DNA of 64,000 nt, taken from an uncultured Draconibacterium sp. (lineage in GTDB: Bacteria; Bacteroidota; Bacteroidia; Bacteroidales; Prolixibacteraceae). Below are positions 1 through 8,862 of the stretch, piece by piece. Under the pieces are notes generated by a model, which was not told the origin of the DNA, made no database searches, and saw nothing but the letters and a program-made list of their open reading frames with translations. The position numbers and the translations under genes were made by a program. The DNA lies in the NCBI RefSeq assembly GCF_963675585.1, contig NZ_OY776414.1, positions 4,071,001-4,135,000 on the forward strand, written 5' to 3'. How positions within the stretch are numbered: the first letter of the stretch is position 1; every line of letters begins with the position of its first letter.

Positions 1-275
1 ATTCGTTCCAGAATATTAAATTGTGTTTGAAATTTACGCGATTTTAGGTTGTCTTCTTTGCTGATATCAAAACGTAGCACTAAAATGCGTTTTAATGTAC
101 GAATACCGGCCAATACCATCCAGGCCAGACTTATAATAAACAGAACGGAACCTGTAGTTTCGAAATAGGCAACTGAGTGTTCACTTAAAAGATTGAAATC
201 GTCGATAAAATACCGAAAAAAGAGTGCTGTTGCGAACAAAAAAAAGGGTAAAACAAATCGTTTTAAATGATGCAT
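1..275 (-). CDS. MscS-type mechanosensitive channel, N-terminal part
   Basis: The reading frame starts at an ATG at 275 and runs off the left edge, so only about 91 residues are visible. The protein begins MHHLKRFVLPFF and has two hydrophobic stretches (about residues 8-25 and 42-62). It then reads RKFQTQFNILER, the Arg-rich run followed by TQ..iler that precedes the pore helix in small-conductance mechanosensitive channels. A member of this family would be an inner-membrane channel that opens on membrane tension to release solutes. The pore helix and beta domain lie outside the window, so the assignment rests on the N-terminal pattern only. Confidence 0.6.
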   Translation of the reverse strand, partial: MHHLKRFVLPFFLFATALFFRYFIDDFNLLSEHSVAYFETTGSVLFIISLAWMVLAGIRTLKRILVLRFDISKEDNLKSRKFQTQFNILER

Positions 276-353
276 TGTTTCTGTTTTAGTGTAGTTCCTA
301 AACTTGTATCTATTCGTTTAACAGATGGGCAACATGTATGTTTAAAAATAAAA

Positions 354-378
354 AAGGGAGGCTCGTTGAACCTCCCTT
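354..378 (-). terminator. Rho-independent terminator of the S41 protease gene
   Basis: An 8-bp stem AAGGGAGG/CCTCCCTT encloses a 9-nt loop. On the minus strand it is followed by a run of T with few interruptions. It lies 20 bp past the S41 stop codon. Confidence 0.75.
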
Positions 379-398
379 ATATCTATGTTTTATAAAAA

Positions 399-2069
399 TC
401 AATTCATCGAAATAACTGTTCCGGGAGTAAAATATCCTGCATATGCCATTTCCGAATCCAATTCTTCAATGGCTTTTTTAATTCCTTTGTCGTCGTTTAA
501 CGAAGAACGTATGGCGCCTTTTTGATAGTAGTAGCGCGATACAATTTCATCTTCCAACATCTCACTTACTTCACTTCTAAACTCACCTAAATCTTTGTCC
601 AGGTTTGGTTCAAGTTTCGATTTTAAAGCTTCAAATTCTGCTTCGGCAAGGCCAAAATATTTTTCCTGCTTTGCTGTATTCATCAACTTGTCAAAATCGT
701 CTTGCGATTGCGATTTGTATTTGAAGTCGCTGTTTTTTACAAATTCCTTAAACTGTGCATAAATATCATCGGTAATTTCAAACTCTTCAGGCTGAGGAAT
801 GCTTTCGTTTTGGTTCGAGTATAAAGTGGCAAAATCGAATACCATAAAACGGGTAACCAGTTCAATACTTAAAGTACTTAGTTTGTCTGCATCAATTTTC
901 ACATCAGGAACAACTCCACCGCCGTCGTACACTTTACGTCCTTTTTTGGTGGTAAATTCCGAAATTAATGAATCAGGAACATGCCCAACACTTCCATCTT
1001 CATTTCGGTGTGAGTAATCCAGTGCCTGAATACATCTTCCGCTCGGAATGTAATATTTTGCTGTTGTTACTTTTAACTTGGTATTGTAGCTCAAATCGCG
1101 GGTGGTTTGTACCAGTCCTTTTCCAAAAGTACGCGCACCAACTACAATTCCCCGGTCCAAATCCTGAATGGCACCCGCAACAATTTCGGAAGCCGAAGCC
1201 GAACCTCTGTTTACCAAAACCGCAATTTTAATGGTTGTATCCATTGGCGCCGCAGTAGCTTTATACACTTTATCCCATTGTTTTACTTTACCTCGCGTGC
1301 TAACAATTTCTTCGCCCTGTGGTACAAAAAAGTTAACAATCTTCACCGCTTCCATCAATAATCCTCCAGGATTTCCACGCAAATCAAGTACCAGCGATTC
1401 CGGATTTTTATCTTTCATTTCAAGATAAGCTTTTTGTACTTCCTGGCTACAATTGGCTGTAAACTGCGACAAACGAATGTAAGCAGTTTTATTATCGAGC
1501 ATGCCGTAATAAGGCACTGCATTAATCGAAATTTTTTCGCGAATCACATTAAAAGTAATCGGTTTTTTGCTGCCCATTCGTTGAACTTTAATTTCAACGG
1601 GTTTGTTTGCAGGCCCTTTTAAAAGATTACTAACATCTTCGGTACTCATGTCTTTGGTGTCTTTTCCCGAAACCTCAAGAATTTCGTCACCTGCTTTCAA
1701 TCCGAATTTTTGAGCCGGAAAACCTTCATAAGGTTCAGCTATCAAAATTTTATCGTTTTGCTTGCTGATTAAAGCTCCAATTCCGGCATATTCTCCGGTA
1801 GTCATAAACCGGAAGTCTTCCATCTGGTCTTCCGAAATATAATTGGTATACGGATCAAGCGACTCAAGCATTTGATCGATACTGGTTTTCACCAATTTGT
1901 TCGGGCTGACTTCATCCACGTAAAACATGTTCAATTCTCTGAACAGTGTATGATAAATATCCAGATTTTTGGCTACTTCAAAATTTTTCTCATCGCGTGT
2001 AAAGCTGATTGAAGTAATTCCAACTACAGCGACTATAACTATTCCAATCCAAATTTTCCTCTTCATCAT
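399..2069 (-). CDS. S41 family C-terminal processing peptidase (CtpA/Tsp-like)
   Basis: This is a 556-residue periplasmic serine protease of the carboxyl-terminal processing family, which trims or degrades envelope proteins. A membrane anchor or signal helix lies at about residues 7-23. An S41 N-terminal helical region with SLDPYTNYIS (70-79) is followed by a PDZ domain (about 90-165, with GIGA, AGDEI and PVEIKVQR). The catalytic domain contains VLDLRGNPGG (227-236). The expected nucleophile is Ser292 in the SASE motif, with general base Lys317 in TFGKG; the 25-residue spacing matches E. coli Tsp. A C-terminal extension of about 150 residues follows. Two consecutive Met codons give alternative starts at 2069 or 2066. 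The gene is monocistronic, with its own promoter and terminator. Confidence 0.93.
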   Translation of the reverse strand: MMKRKIWIGIVIVAVVGITSISFTRDEKNFEVAKNLDIYHTLFRELNMFYVDEVSPNKLVKTSIDQMLESLDPYTNYISEDQMEDFRFMTTGEYAGIGALISKQNDKILIAEPYEGFPAQKFGLKAGDEILEVSGKDTKDMSTEDVSNLLKGPANKPVEIKVQRMGSKKPITFNVIREKISINAVPYYGMLDNKTAYIRLSQFTANCSQEVQKAYLEMKDKNPESLVLDLRGNPGGLLMEAVKIVNFFVPQGEEIVSTRGKVKQWDKVYKATAAPMDTTIKIAVLVNRGSASASEIVAGAIQDLDRGIVVGARTFGKGLVQTTRDLSYNTKLKVTTAKYYIPSGRCIQALDYSHRNEDGSVGHVPDSLISEFTTKKGRKVYDGGGVVPDVKIDADKLSTLSIELVTRFMVFDFATLYSNQNESIPQPEEFEITDDIYAQFKEFVKNSDFKYKSQSQDDFDKLMNTAKQEKYFGLAEAEFEALKSKLEPNLDKDLGEFRSEVSEMLEDEIVSRYYYQKGAIRSSLNDDKGIKKAIEELDSEMAYAGYFTPGTVISMN

Positions 2070-2118
2070 TGTCTTGTTTTCTGTATTAATAATCTGACAA
2101 TTTTCTTTTTCGAATTGC

Positions 2119-2151
2119 CAAAAGTATAAAAACTTACCTGATATATGTCAA
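2119..2151 (-). promoter_or_regulatory. Bacteroidota-type promoter for the S41 protease
   Basis: On the minus strand a TTG (-33 box, 2149-2151) is followed after 22 bp by TACTTTTG (2119-2126), which matches the TAnnTTTG -7 consensus. It lies about 50 bp upstream of the start codon. Confidence 0.55.
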
Positions 2152-2336
2152 TAACTCAGTAATTCCATTACGTTAATTTATATTAAAACCAGTATTTTAT
2201 GAAGGTTTAGCTGAACGAATTGTTCAAAGTACAATTGCAAAGAGTTAATTGAAGTTAATTTATAAAATCGGTTAAACCATCAAAATCTCAGGCAGTCAAA
2301 ACCTCAGTTTAGAAACAAATTTTAAAATTAGAAAAC

Positions 2337-2846
2337 ATGAAAACAAGAGTTTTGAGTATGGTACTGATTGCAGTTTTTGCAATTTCGTTAACAACAATGG
2401 CACAAAATCCAAAAACACAAAAAAAGAATTTGGAGCAAAAAGAAATGATGATGAAACATCGGGACGGCGACATGAATAAGCGTTTCGATACATTTTTCAC
2501 CGAGGAACAACAAGCCAAAGTAAAGGAACTGCGACTGGAATCGGCCAAGAAAATTAAGCCTTTAAAAAATGAATTGAATGAATTGCAGGCCAAACAACAA
2601 ACCTTAAGTACTGCCGACAAAGCAGATTTAAGTGCAATTAACAGCAACATTGACAAAATGAGCAAAGTTAAAGCTGACATTGCAAAAATAATGGCCAAAC
2701 AACACCAGGAAATCCGTTCGATGTTAAGTGAAGAGCAATTGATGAAATTTGATGAAATGAAAGCCAGAAGAGGCGATAGAAAACCTGGTTTTGAAAGAAA
2801 TGAAAGAGACCACAACAGCCGAAGTCCTCGTGGTGAGAGATCATAG
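2337..2846 (+). CDS. Spy/CpxP-like periplasmic protein
   Basis: This 169-residue protein has a clear signal peptide (MKTRVLSMVLIAVFAIS, cleavage after TMA). The mature chain is highly charged and helical. It carries two LxxEQ-like motifs, FFTEEQQAKVKELR (about 53-66) and MLSEEQLMKFDEMK (about 136-149), the pattern seen in Spy/CpxP-family periplasmic chaperones and metal-stress proteins. The tail is Arg/Asp/Glu rich. A chaperone role is inferred from this weakly conserved pattern, and a generic secreted coiled-coil protein remains possible. It is a single gene with its own terminator. Confidence 0.6.
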   Translation: MKTRVLSMVLIAVFAISLTTMAQNPKTQKKNLEQKEMMMKHRDGDMNKRFDTFFTEEQQAKVKELRLESAKKIKPLKNELNELQAKQQTLSTADKADLSAINSNIDKMSKVKADIAKIMAKQHQEIRSMLSEEQLMKFDEMKARRGDRKPGFERNERDHNSRSPRGERS

Positions 2847-2871
2847 GAACGAAAAAAACGGAAAAACGGAA

Positions 2872-2900
2872 AGCTTGCAATGTGTTTGCAGGCTTTTTTT
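2872..2900 (+). terminator. Rho-independent terminator after the Spy-like gene
   Basis: An 8-bp stem GCTTGCAA/TTGCAGGC (one G-T pair) has a 5-nt loop and is followed by seven T. Confidence 0.85.
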
Positions 2901-3017
2901 ATGCCTGTTTTACCGAGTAAAAATGGCCGTTCAACGAAATAATTTTTAATACCACCGATGTTTACAATACTTTGTACCTGCAATTTGAGCCAAACAAAAA
3001 CAACAAAAATAAATCGT

Positions 3018-3737
3018 ATGAAACAGAAAGTTCTATTCTTATCTGCCATTCTAATTTCATTAATTACCTCCTCGTGTATTTTTTCCCCATCGATAAAAGG
3101 GAACGGTAATGTTGAGAAACAGACAAGAAACGTCAGGGAATTTGATGAAATAAAAGTAAGCCGCGGAATGAATGTATATATTACGCAGGGCGATGAAACA
3201 AAGGTAGTGGTTGAAGCCGATGAAAATCTGTTGAGCCACATTGAAACGGAAAACGATGGTGGAGTTTTGGAGATATCAGCCCGGAGTAATATTCGACACG
3301 CCAAAGCCAAAAAAGTACATGTAACAACTCCAAACCTGTTAGCTTTAAAAGCCTTTGCCGGAAGTAATGCGTATTCTGAAGGCACAATAAGTACCGGGCA
3401 AATTGAAATTTCGGCCTCAGCCGGAAGCAACATTAAACTCGAATTACAGGCACAAAAAACAAAAGCCAGTGCCAGTGCCGGATCGAATGTGACATTAAAA
3501 GGTACTGCCAACAGTTTTGAGGGCAAAGCCAGTTCAGGCTCGAATATAAAAGCGAAAGATTTAACGGTAGAAAGTTGCGAAGCAAAAACAAGCAGCGGAG
3601 CAAACATTTGGATTACAACCGAAAAAAGCCTGAGTGGAAGTGCCAACAGCGGAGGTAATATTTTCTATTACGGCAATCCACAAAACAAAGACATTAACCG
3701 ATCATCGGGAGGTAATGTAATAGAAAAGGAAGATTAA
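3018..3737 (+). CDS. DUF2807 (head GIN domain) putative lipoprotein
   Basis: The protein has 239 residues from the ATG at 3018. An upstream in-frame start at 2958 would put 20 non-signal residues before an otherwise ordinary signal peptide, so it is rejected. LITSSC at the end of the signal resembles a lipobox, although Thr at -3 is atypical. The mature part has the DUF2807 opening (VREFDEIKVSRGMNVYITQG) and a C-terminal series of short repeats containing AGSN or SGSN every 15-20 residues, the turn pattern of a beta-helix-like fold. It is the first of three tandem paralogs. The family's function is not established; an outer-envelope adhesin or sensor role is speculative. Confidence 0.8.
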   Translation: MKQKVLFLSAILISLITSSCIFSPSIKGNGNVEKQTRNVREFDEIKVSRGMNVYITQGDETKVVVEADENLLSHIETENDGGVLEISARSNIRHAKAKKVHVTTPNLLALKAFAGSNAYSEGTISTGQIEISASAGSNIKLELQAQKTKASASAGSNVTLKGTANSFEGKASSGSNIKAKDLTVESCEAKTSSGANIWITTEKSLSGSANSGGNIFYYGNPQNKDINRSSGGNVIEKED

Positions 3738-3807
3738 TTAAACGAAGTTGTAACTTCTTAATTTTTTGAGCGTCATTACGAATGAATGAAAATTTAAACA
3801 CAAAAAT

Positions 3808-4518
3808 ATGAAAACACTTAAAAGTCTGTTTATTCTTACCCTGGCCGTATTTATGGGAATAAGTACTGCAATTGCCGGGAACAGCGACGAAACACAAATC
3901 AGAAAAGTTGAAAATTTTAATGCAATTAAAGTTTCAACCGGAATTGATTTGTACCTGACTATGGGAACATCGGAAGAAGTAAAAATTGTTGCTGACGATG
4001 ACATTATTGACGATTTAAAAACCGAAGTAAAAGACGGAACGCTACACATTTATGTGAAACAAAACAACTGGTTTAACTGGGGTGGCAATAAAACGCGAAA
4101 AGCCTATGTAACAGTTACCGAATTGGTAGCTCTGCACGCCTCTTCCGGTTCGGATGTGAGAAGCGAAAATACAATAAAAGGAACAAGTCTGGAAGTGAAA
4201 GCCAGTAGCGGCAGCGATGTGGTTCTTGATGTATTCTACAAAAATTTATCGGTAGATACCAGCAGTGGTTCGGATGCCAAAATAAGTGGAAGAGTAAAAA
4301 CGCTTGAAGCCGAAAGCAGCAGCGGCTCCGACATTAAAGCAGAAGGTTTGGAAGCACAAATTGGCAAACTAAAAGCCAGCAGCGGTTCGGATATTACAGT
4401 TACAGTTACCGACGAACTATATGCCAGAGCCAGCAGTGGTTCGGACATAAAATATTATGGCAATCCACAAATTCGCGACACCGACGAATCGAGCGGTGGC
4501 GATGTTCGACACAAATAA
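3808..4518 (+). CDS. DUF2807 (head GIN domain) secreted protein, paralog 2
   Basis: This 236-residue protein has a signal peptide ending in AIAG and no lipobox. The conserved DUF2807 start (VENFNAIKVSTGIDLYLTMG) is followed by at least six SSGSD motifs spaced about 18-20 residues apart, a very regular turn pattern consistent with stacked beta coils. It ends in YYGNPQIRDTDESSGGDV, similar to paralog 1. The signal peptide and first 120 residues are closest to paralog 3, so these two probably arose by recent duplication. It is followed by its own terminator. Function is unknown. Confidence 0.8.
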   Translation: MKTLKSLFILTLAVFMGISTAIAGNSDETQIRKVENFNAIKVSTGIDLYLTMGTSEEVKIVADDDIIDDLKTEVKDGTLHIYVKQNNWFNWGGNKTRKAYVTVTELVALHASSGSDVRSENTIKGTSLEVKASSGSDVVLDVFYKNLSVDTSSGSDAKISGRVKTLEAESSSGSDIKAEGLEAQIGKLKASSGSDITVTVTDELYARASSGSDIKYYGNPQIRDTDESSGGDVRHK

Positions 4519-4537
4519 GTTGATTTAAATATTCTGA

Positions 4538-4562
4538 AAGGCGGCTTTGTCCGCCTTTTTTT
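4538..4562 (+). terminator. Rho-independent terminator after DUF2807 paralog 2
   Basis: The stem AAGGCGG/CCGCCTT with a short loop is followed by a T run. The same stem occurs after paralog 3 (5427-5452), as expected if gene and terminator were duplicated together. Confidence 0.88.
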
Positions 4563-4715
4563 ATGCCCTTTTTCCTCAGTTAAAAATAAAATGTAATTAG
4601 CAGCCTGTTTATAAAGACTTTTGGAATAATTATTGTTAAATTTATAAGGTTAACCGATTCAAAAGAAAACTTGCCATAACTAGCAGAAATCCAATGAATC
4701 ATAAATTTAAACAGA

Positions 4716-5399
4716 ATGAAAACCTTTAAAAATTTACTTTTTCTAGCACTAATAATTTTTGTTGGAACAAACACGGTATTTGCAGGAAACATGGATCAAT
4801 CAGAAGTAAGAACGATTGAAAGTTTTAATTCAATTAATGTTTCAGATGGCATCGACTTGTTTCTATCGATGGGAGAAACAGAAAAGCTTAGTGTTACTGC
4901 AAACGGTACAGCAATTGACGACGTAAAAACCGAGATAAAAGATGGAACATTGTACATTTATCTTGAAAAAAATGATCGCTTTAAAAAGAACAAGAAAAAA
5001 GCGTTAAAAGTATATGTAACTGCTACCGAACTAAATGCCATTGAGGCAACTTCAGGAGCTGACATAAGAACAGAAACTTCGCTTCAGGGAGAAAGTCTTA
5101 CAGTGAAATCGAGAAGTGGCAGTTATCTTGAACTGAGTGTTTTTTACACCGATTTAATTGTTGCGAACAGTGGTTCTGATATTAAACTAAGTGGTAAAGT
5201 AAAAAATTTTAAAGCCGAGAGCAACAATGGTTCTGAGCTGGATGCATACAATCTGGAAGCCCAAATTGGTAAACTTAAAGCCGGAAGTGGATCTAATATT
5301 GCGGCAATGGTTACCGACGAATTATACACTCGGGCAAGCAATGGGTCAAATATCGATTATTTGGGCGATCCACGAATTCTCAACAACGGTTTTAGATAA
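4716..5399 (+). CDS. DUF2807 (head GIN domain) secreted protein, paralog 3
   Basis: This 227-residue protein has a signal peptide (MKTFKNLLFLALIIFVG, ending VFAG). It is closely related to the preceding gene: IESFNSINVSDGIDLFLSMG aligns with the same DUF2807 opening, and EAQIGKLKAGSG is shared. The strict SSGSD repeat of paralog 2 has drifted to RSGS, NSGSD, NNGSE and SNGSN, and the C-terminus is shorter and lacks the SSGG ending. This suggests relaxed constraint or divergence of ligand after duplication. It has its own terminator. Function is unknown. Confidence 0.78.
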   Translation: MKTFKNLLFLALIIFVGTNTVFAGNMDQSEVRTIESFNSINVSDGIDLFLSMGETEKLSVTANGTAIDDVKTEIKDGTLYIYLEKNDRFKKNKKKALKVYVTATELNAIEATSGADIRTETSLQGESLTVKSRSGSYLELSVFYTDLIVANSGSDIKLSGKVKNFKAESNNGSELDAYNLEAQIGKLKAGSGSNIAAMVTDELYTRASNGSNIDYLGDPRILNNGFR

Positions 5400-5426
5400 G
5401 CCACTACAAGGCTAAAAAATAATTTC

Positions 5427-5452
5427 AAAGGCGGTATCTTCCGCCTTTTTTT
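5427..5452 (+). terminator. Rho-independent terminator after DUF2807 paralog 3
   Basis: The stem AAAGGCGG/CCGCCTTT with a short loop is followed by T. It is nearly identical to the terminator at 4538. Confidence 0.88.
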
Positions 5453-5460
5453 ATTCCCTT

Positions 5461-5493
5461 TTTGAAACGAATTCAATATAAACCGTAATTTTG
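5461..5493 (+). promoter_or_regulatory. Promoter of the DUF5723 gene
   Basis: TTTG (5461-5464) is followed after 21 bp by TAATTTTG (5486-5493), a full match to the Bacteroidota consensus. It overlaps a TTG codon at 5491 that could be read as a start, so the ATG at 5506 must be the real start. Confidence 0.7.
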
Positions 5494-5505
5494 TGTTTAT
5501 TGTAT

Positions 5506-6867
5506 ATGAAGGATTCTTTCGCAAAGAAAAAAATAAGCTTTCTACTGGTTTTTATCAGCTTGTGCTTCCCGGCATTTTCGCAGGATGGAAACCCCTTGCA
5601 GTTTTTAAGGAATGTTAGCCAGGCTTCCCGACTTAATCCTTCGTATCAAAATTCAAGCGACAAATTTATTGTTGGTCTCCCCTTGTTGGCGGGCACCACT
5701 TTAAATTGGGAATCAAATTTTGAGCTTCAAAACATTGCCACCGATAATATCACTTCGGAGTTTTACAAGGCATTAAAAGAGCCCGGGCAAACATACACTA
5801 CTGCAAATCTTCCGGCCCTGTTTTTAAGTTTAAAAAGAAAATCGGCGACCTTAAGTTTTTCCATCTCCGAAAAAATTATTGGAAGTACCAATTTTGATGA
5901 AGAAGCAATCAACTTTATCGCGAAAGGACTTTTGCCTTATTATGGCAAAAACGAAAACTTTGGGCCCTTTTATTTTTCATCGCAGTACTACCGCGAAATT
6001 GCCTTTACCTATTCCACCGAAATAGTTCAGAAATTATACATTGGTGCGCGTCCTAAAATCCTTTTCAGCAAATTTTATGTTGATTTCGACAATGCTTATT
6101 TTCAGGTTGAAACCATGCAAGAATCGGAAACGCTCGTTATTCACCCCGAAGGAAACTACAGTGTTTCGGGGCCGTTAAAAGTAATTACCAACGAAGAAAA
6201 ACAGTACGAAGCCTTAAAACCCGACGTTCGTCCGGGTGACTATTTTTTTGGATTCAGAAACATGGGAGCCGGAATTGATCTGGGTTTAAGCTATCATCCA
6301 ACAAAAGAAAGTGAACTTAGCCTGTCGGTTCTCGACATTGGTTTTACACGGCTAAAACACAGAACATACAAGGTTGAATTTTCGAAAAGTCTGTATTACC
6401 AAAAGGAGGATTTATACCAGTCAAACGATCCACAGGCGCCAAACTACTGGACTCCCACAGAAGCGCTTACTGCTTTTACCGATTCGCTGCCCTATATTTC
6501 TTCGGTAAACAATACACATAACGGACTTACCGAAATGCTTCCGGTTCAGATAAATGCAAGCTTTAAATATCAACTTCCCAATAAAGTCCAGTTGGGTTTT
6601 TCAAATCATTTTACCCATACCAAAAGTCACTCAGAGAATTTTTTGAGTGGATTTATTCATACAACTATCGGATTGAATTTTGAGTTGGTCGGCACACTAA
6701 ATGTTTACAATTTCGAACGCCTCTTCCCGGGAATTGGGGCCAGTTACACGGGTCAGTCGGTTCAATATTTTATTTCTACCAATAATTTTCTTGAGCTTGT
6801 ACAACCATCTACCGCAAAAAATTTAAATTTGTGCTTTGGTGTGAATTTTTTATTTTCCACCGATTAA
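5506..6867 (+). CDS. DUF5723 family outer-membrane-like protein
   Basis: The protein has 453 residues from the ATG at 5506, chosen because the earlier TTG lies inside the promoter -7 box. A signal peptide (ISFLLVFISLCFPAFS) is followed by SQASRLNPSYQ, the 'NPA/NPS' opening common in DUF5723 and other Bacteroidota beta-barrel-like proteins. The rest alternates aromatic and polar residues, with motifs such as GLNFELVGTLNVYN, consistent with an outer-membrane barrel. It is probably co-transcribed with the DUF4834 gene 12 bp downstream. No biochemical function is known for the family. Confidence 0.72.
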   Translation: MKDSFAKKKISFLLVFISLCFPAFSQDGNPLQFLRNVSQASRLNPSYQNSSDKFIVGLPLLAGTTLNWESNFELQNIATDNITSEFYKALKEPGQTYTTANLPALFLSLKRKSATLSFSISEKIIGSTNFDEEAINFIAKGLLPYYGKNENFGPFYFSSQYYREIAFTYSTEIVQKLYIGARPKILFSKFYVDFDNAYFQVETMQESETLVIHPEGNYSVSGPLKVITNEEKQYEALKPDVRPGDYFFGFRNMGAGIDLGLSYHPTKESELSLSVLDIGFTRLKHRTYKVEFSKSLYYQKEDLYQSNDPQAPNYWTPTEALTAFTDSLPYISSVNNTHNGLTEMLPVQINASFKYQLPNKVQLGFSNHFTHTKSHSENFLSGFIHTTIGLNFELVGTLNVYNFERLFPGIGASYTGQSVQYFISTNNFLELVQPSTAKNLNLCFGVNFLFSTD

Positions 6868-6879
6868 AACAATTTTACA

Positions 6880-7155
6880 ATGACATTATTTATAGTACTT
6901 TATATCGTAAATTTTGTAAAAACGCTATTTATTATAGCAGTTATTTATTATGGTATCCGCTTTATTAGCCGCTATATTTTACCCATGCTGATTGATAAAG
7001 GTGTAAAAAACATGCAACAGAAAATGCAAAATCAGCAACAACAAAATCAGCCGAAACGTCCGGAAGGTGAAGTAACCATTGAAAAAAATCCCACGAACAA
7101 AAACAGGAATTCGCAAAACAATTCCGAATACGTTGATTTTGAAGAAGTGGATTAA
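6880..7155 (+). CDS. DUF4834 family small membrane protein
   Basis: This 91-residue protein has one N-terminal transmembrane helix (about residues 3-35, ending ISRYILPML). A Gln/Asn-rich hydrophilic tail ends in SEYVDFEEVD, and the acidic ending YxDFEEV is typical of DUF4834. It sits 12 bp after the DUF5723 gene, so the two are likely one operon. Function is unknown. Confidence 0.75.
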   Translation: MTLFIVLYIVNFVKTLFIIAVIYYGIRFISRYILPMLIDKGVKNMQQKMQNQQQQNQPKRPEGEVTIEKNPTNKNRNSQNNSEYVDFEEVD

Positions 7156-7206
7156 AGAAAGTTGGCAGTCGCAGTCGCAGTGAGCACTTTATTTTCCGAA
7201 ATCACC

Positions 7207-8600
7207 CCATAACTCATTTACCCATTCACTTTTTTTCCGGTAATACAGATCTCTTAACTCGTTCGGGAAAACAAGCTGAGATTAATTCACAAAAAGATCC
7301 TGAACTAAATTCAGGATGACGACTGTTCACAACTACTCACTACTCACTACTTTCTTCACTCATTCACTCATTCACTCATTCACTCAATTACTCAAATCCT
7401 CTCCTTTTTAACCGCAAAGTCACAATGACACCAAGATGGTTTTCACTGATCATTGCGACTGAACACTGAACACTTTCTTCACACCATAACTCATTTACCC
7501 ATTCACTTTTTTCCGGTAATACAAATCTCTTACCTCGTTCGGGAAAACAAGCTGAGATTAATTCACAAAAAGATCCTGAACTAAATTCAGGATGACGACT
7601 GTTCACAACTACTCACTACTTTCTTCACTCATTCACTCTTTCACTCAATCACTCAATCACTCAAATCCTCTCCTTTTTAACCACAAAGACACAATAACGC
7701 CAAGATGGTTTTCACTGAACACTGCGACTGAACACTGAACACTTTCTTCACACCATAACTCATTTACCCATTCACTTTTTTCCCGGAAATACAGATCTCT
7801 TAACGCGTTCGTGAAAACAAGCTGAGATTAATTCACAAAAAGATCCTGAACTAAATTCAGGATGACGTCGGTCAACCACTACTCACTACTTTCTTCACTC
7901 AATTACTCATTCACTCAATTACTCAAATCCTCTCCTTTTTAACCGCAAAGTCACAATAACGCCAAGATGGTTTTTACTGAACACTGCGACTGAACACTGA
8001 ACACTTTCTTCACCCCATAACTCATTTACCCATTCACTTTTTTTCCGGGAATACAAATCTCTTACCTCGTTCGGGAAAACAAGCTGAGATTAATTCACAA
8101 AAAGATCCTGAACTAAATTCAGGATGACGACTGTTCACAACTACTCACTACTTTCTTCACTCATTCACTCTTTCACTCAATCACTCAATCACTCAAATCC
8201 TCTCCTTTTTAACCACAAAGACACAATAACGCCAAGATGGTTTTCACTGAACACTGCGACTGAACACTGAACACTTTCTACACACCATAACTCATTTACC
8301 CATTCACTTTTTTCCCGGAAATACAGATCTCTTAACTCGTTCGGGAAAACAAGCTGAGATTAATTCACAAAAAGATCCTGAACTAAATTCAGGATGACGT
8401 CGGTCAACCACTACTCACTACTTTCTTCACTCATTCACTCATTCACTCAATTACTCATTCACTCAATTACTCATTCACTCAATTACTCAAATGCTCTCCT
8501 TTTTAACCGCAAAGTCACAATAACGCCATGATGGTTTTCACTGATCACTGCGACTGAACACTGAACACTGAATACTTTCTTCACTCAATAACTCATTTAC
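7207..8600. repeat. Array of 260-300 bp imperfect tandem repeats
   Basis: The phrase AACTCATTTACCCATTCAC begins at 7211, 7498, 7757, 8019 and 8289, with a partial copy at 8590, giving periods of 287, 259, 262, 270 and 301 bp. Each unit contains an inverted repeat TCCTGAA-N5-TTCAGGA; a block of 4-9 bp microrepeats based on TTCACTCA; and an AACCGCAAAG/AACCACAAAG segment (about 7410, 7679, 7941, 8210, 8505) resembling the repeats that bracket the GxxExxY gene near 38.1-38.6 kb. Units two and four resemble each other more than their neighbours, as do three and five, suggesting a higher-order dimer. Short reading frames inside are not credible genes. Confidence 0.9.
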
Positions 8601-8806
8601 CTGTTTACCAAATTACGTTGAGCTAAACCTTAAACTTTGAACCCTGAACTTTAAACTTTAAACTCCAATTCCTGAACTTTAGATTTTTATCCTATTTTTT
8701 TAACTTGGTTGAACAAATTTCACGAATATATAAGTTGTGAAATTTTATTCAAAAGTTAAGAACCGCTGCGCTTTCCCATGATTTTCTTTTATTTCAAAAC
8801 CTTAAA

Positions 8807-8836
8807 TTTCAAATAAAAAAAAATCATGTACATTTG
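8807..8836 (+). promoter_or_regulatory. Promoter of glyS
   Basis: TTTC (8807-8810) is followed after 18 bp by TACATTTG (8829-8836), matching the TAnnTTTG box. It lies 26 bp upstream of the start codon. Confidence 0.6.
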
Positions 8837-8862
8837 TGCTTCAATTCAGAAAATTATTATAG

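Noticed and set aside
2309-3646. A 445-codon open frame on the minus strand
   Set aside because: It is antisense to the Spy-like and first DUF2807 genes, has no recognisable domain, and its length follows from the biased composition of the sense genes.
7388-7606. A 72-codon frame in the repeat array
   Set aside because: It lies inside one repeat unit and is broken in the other units.
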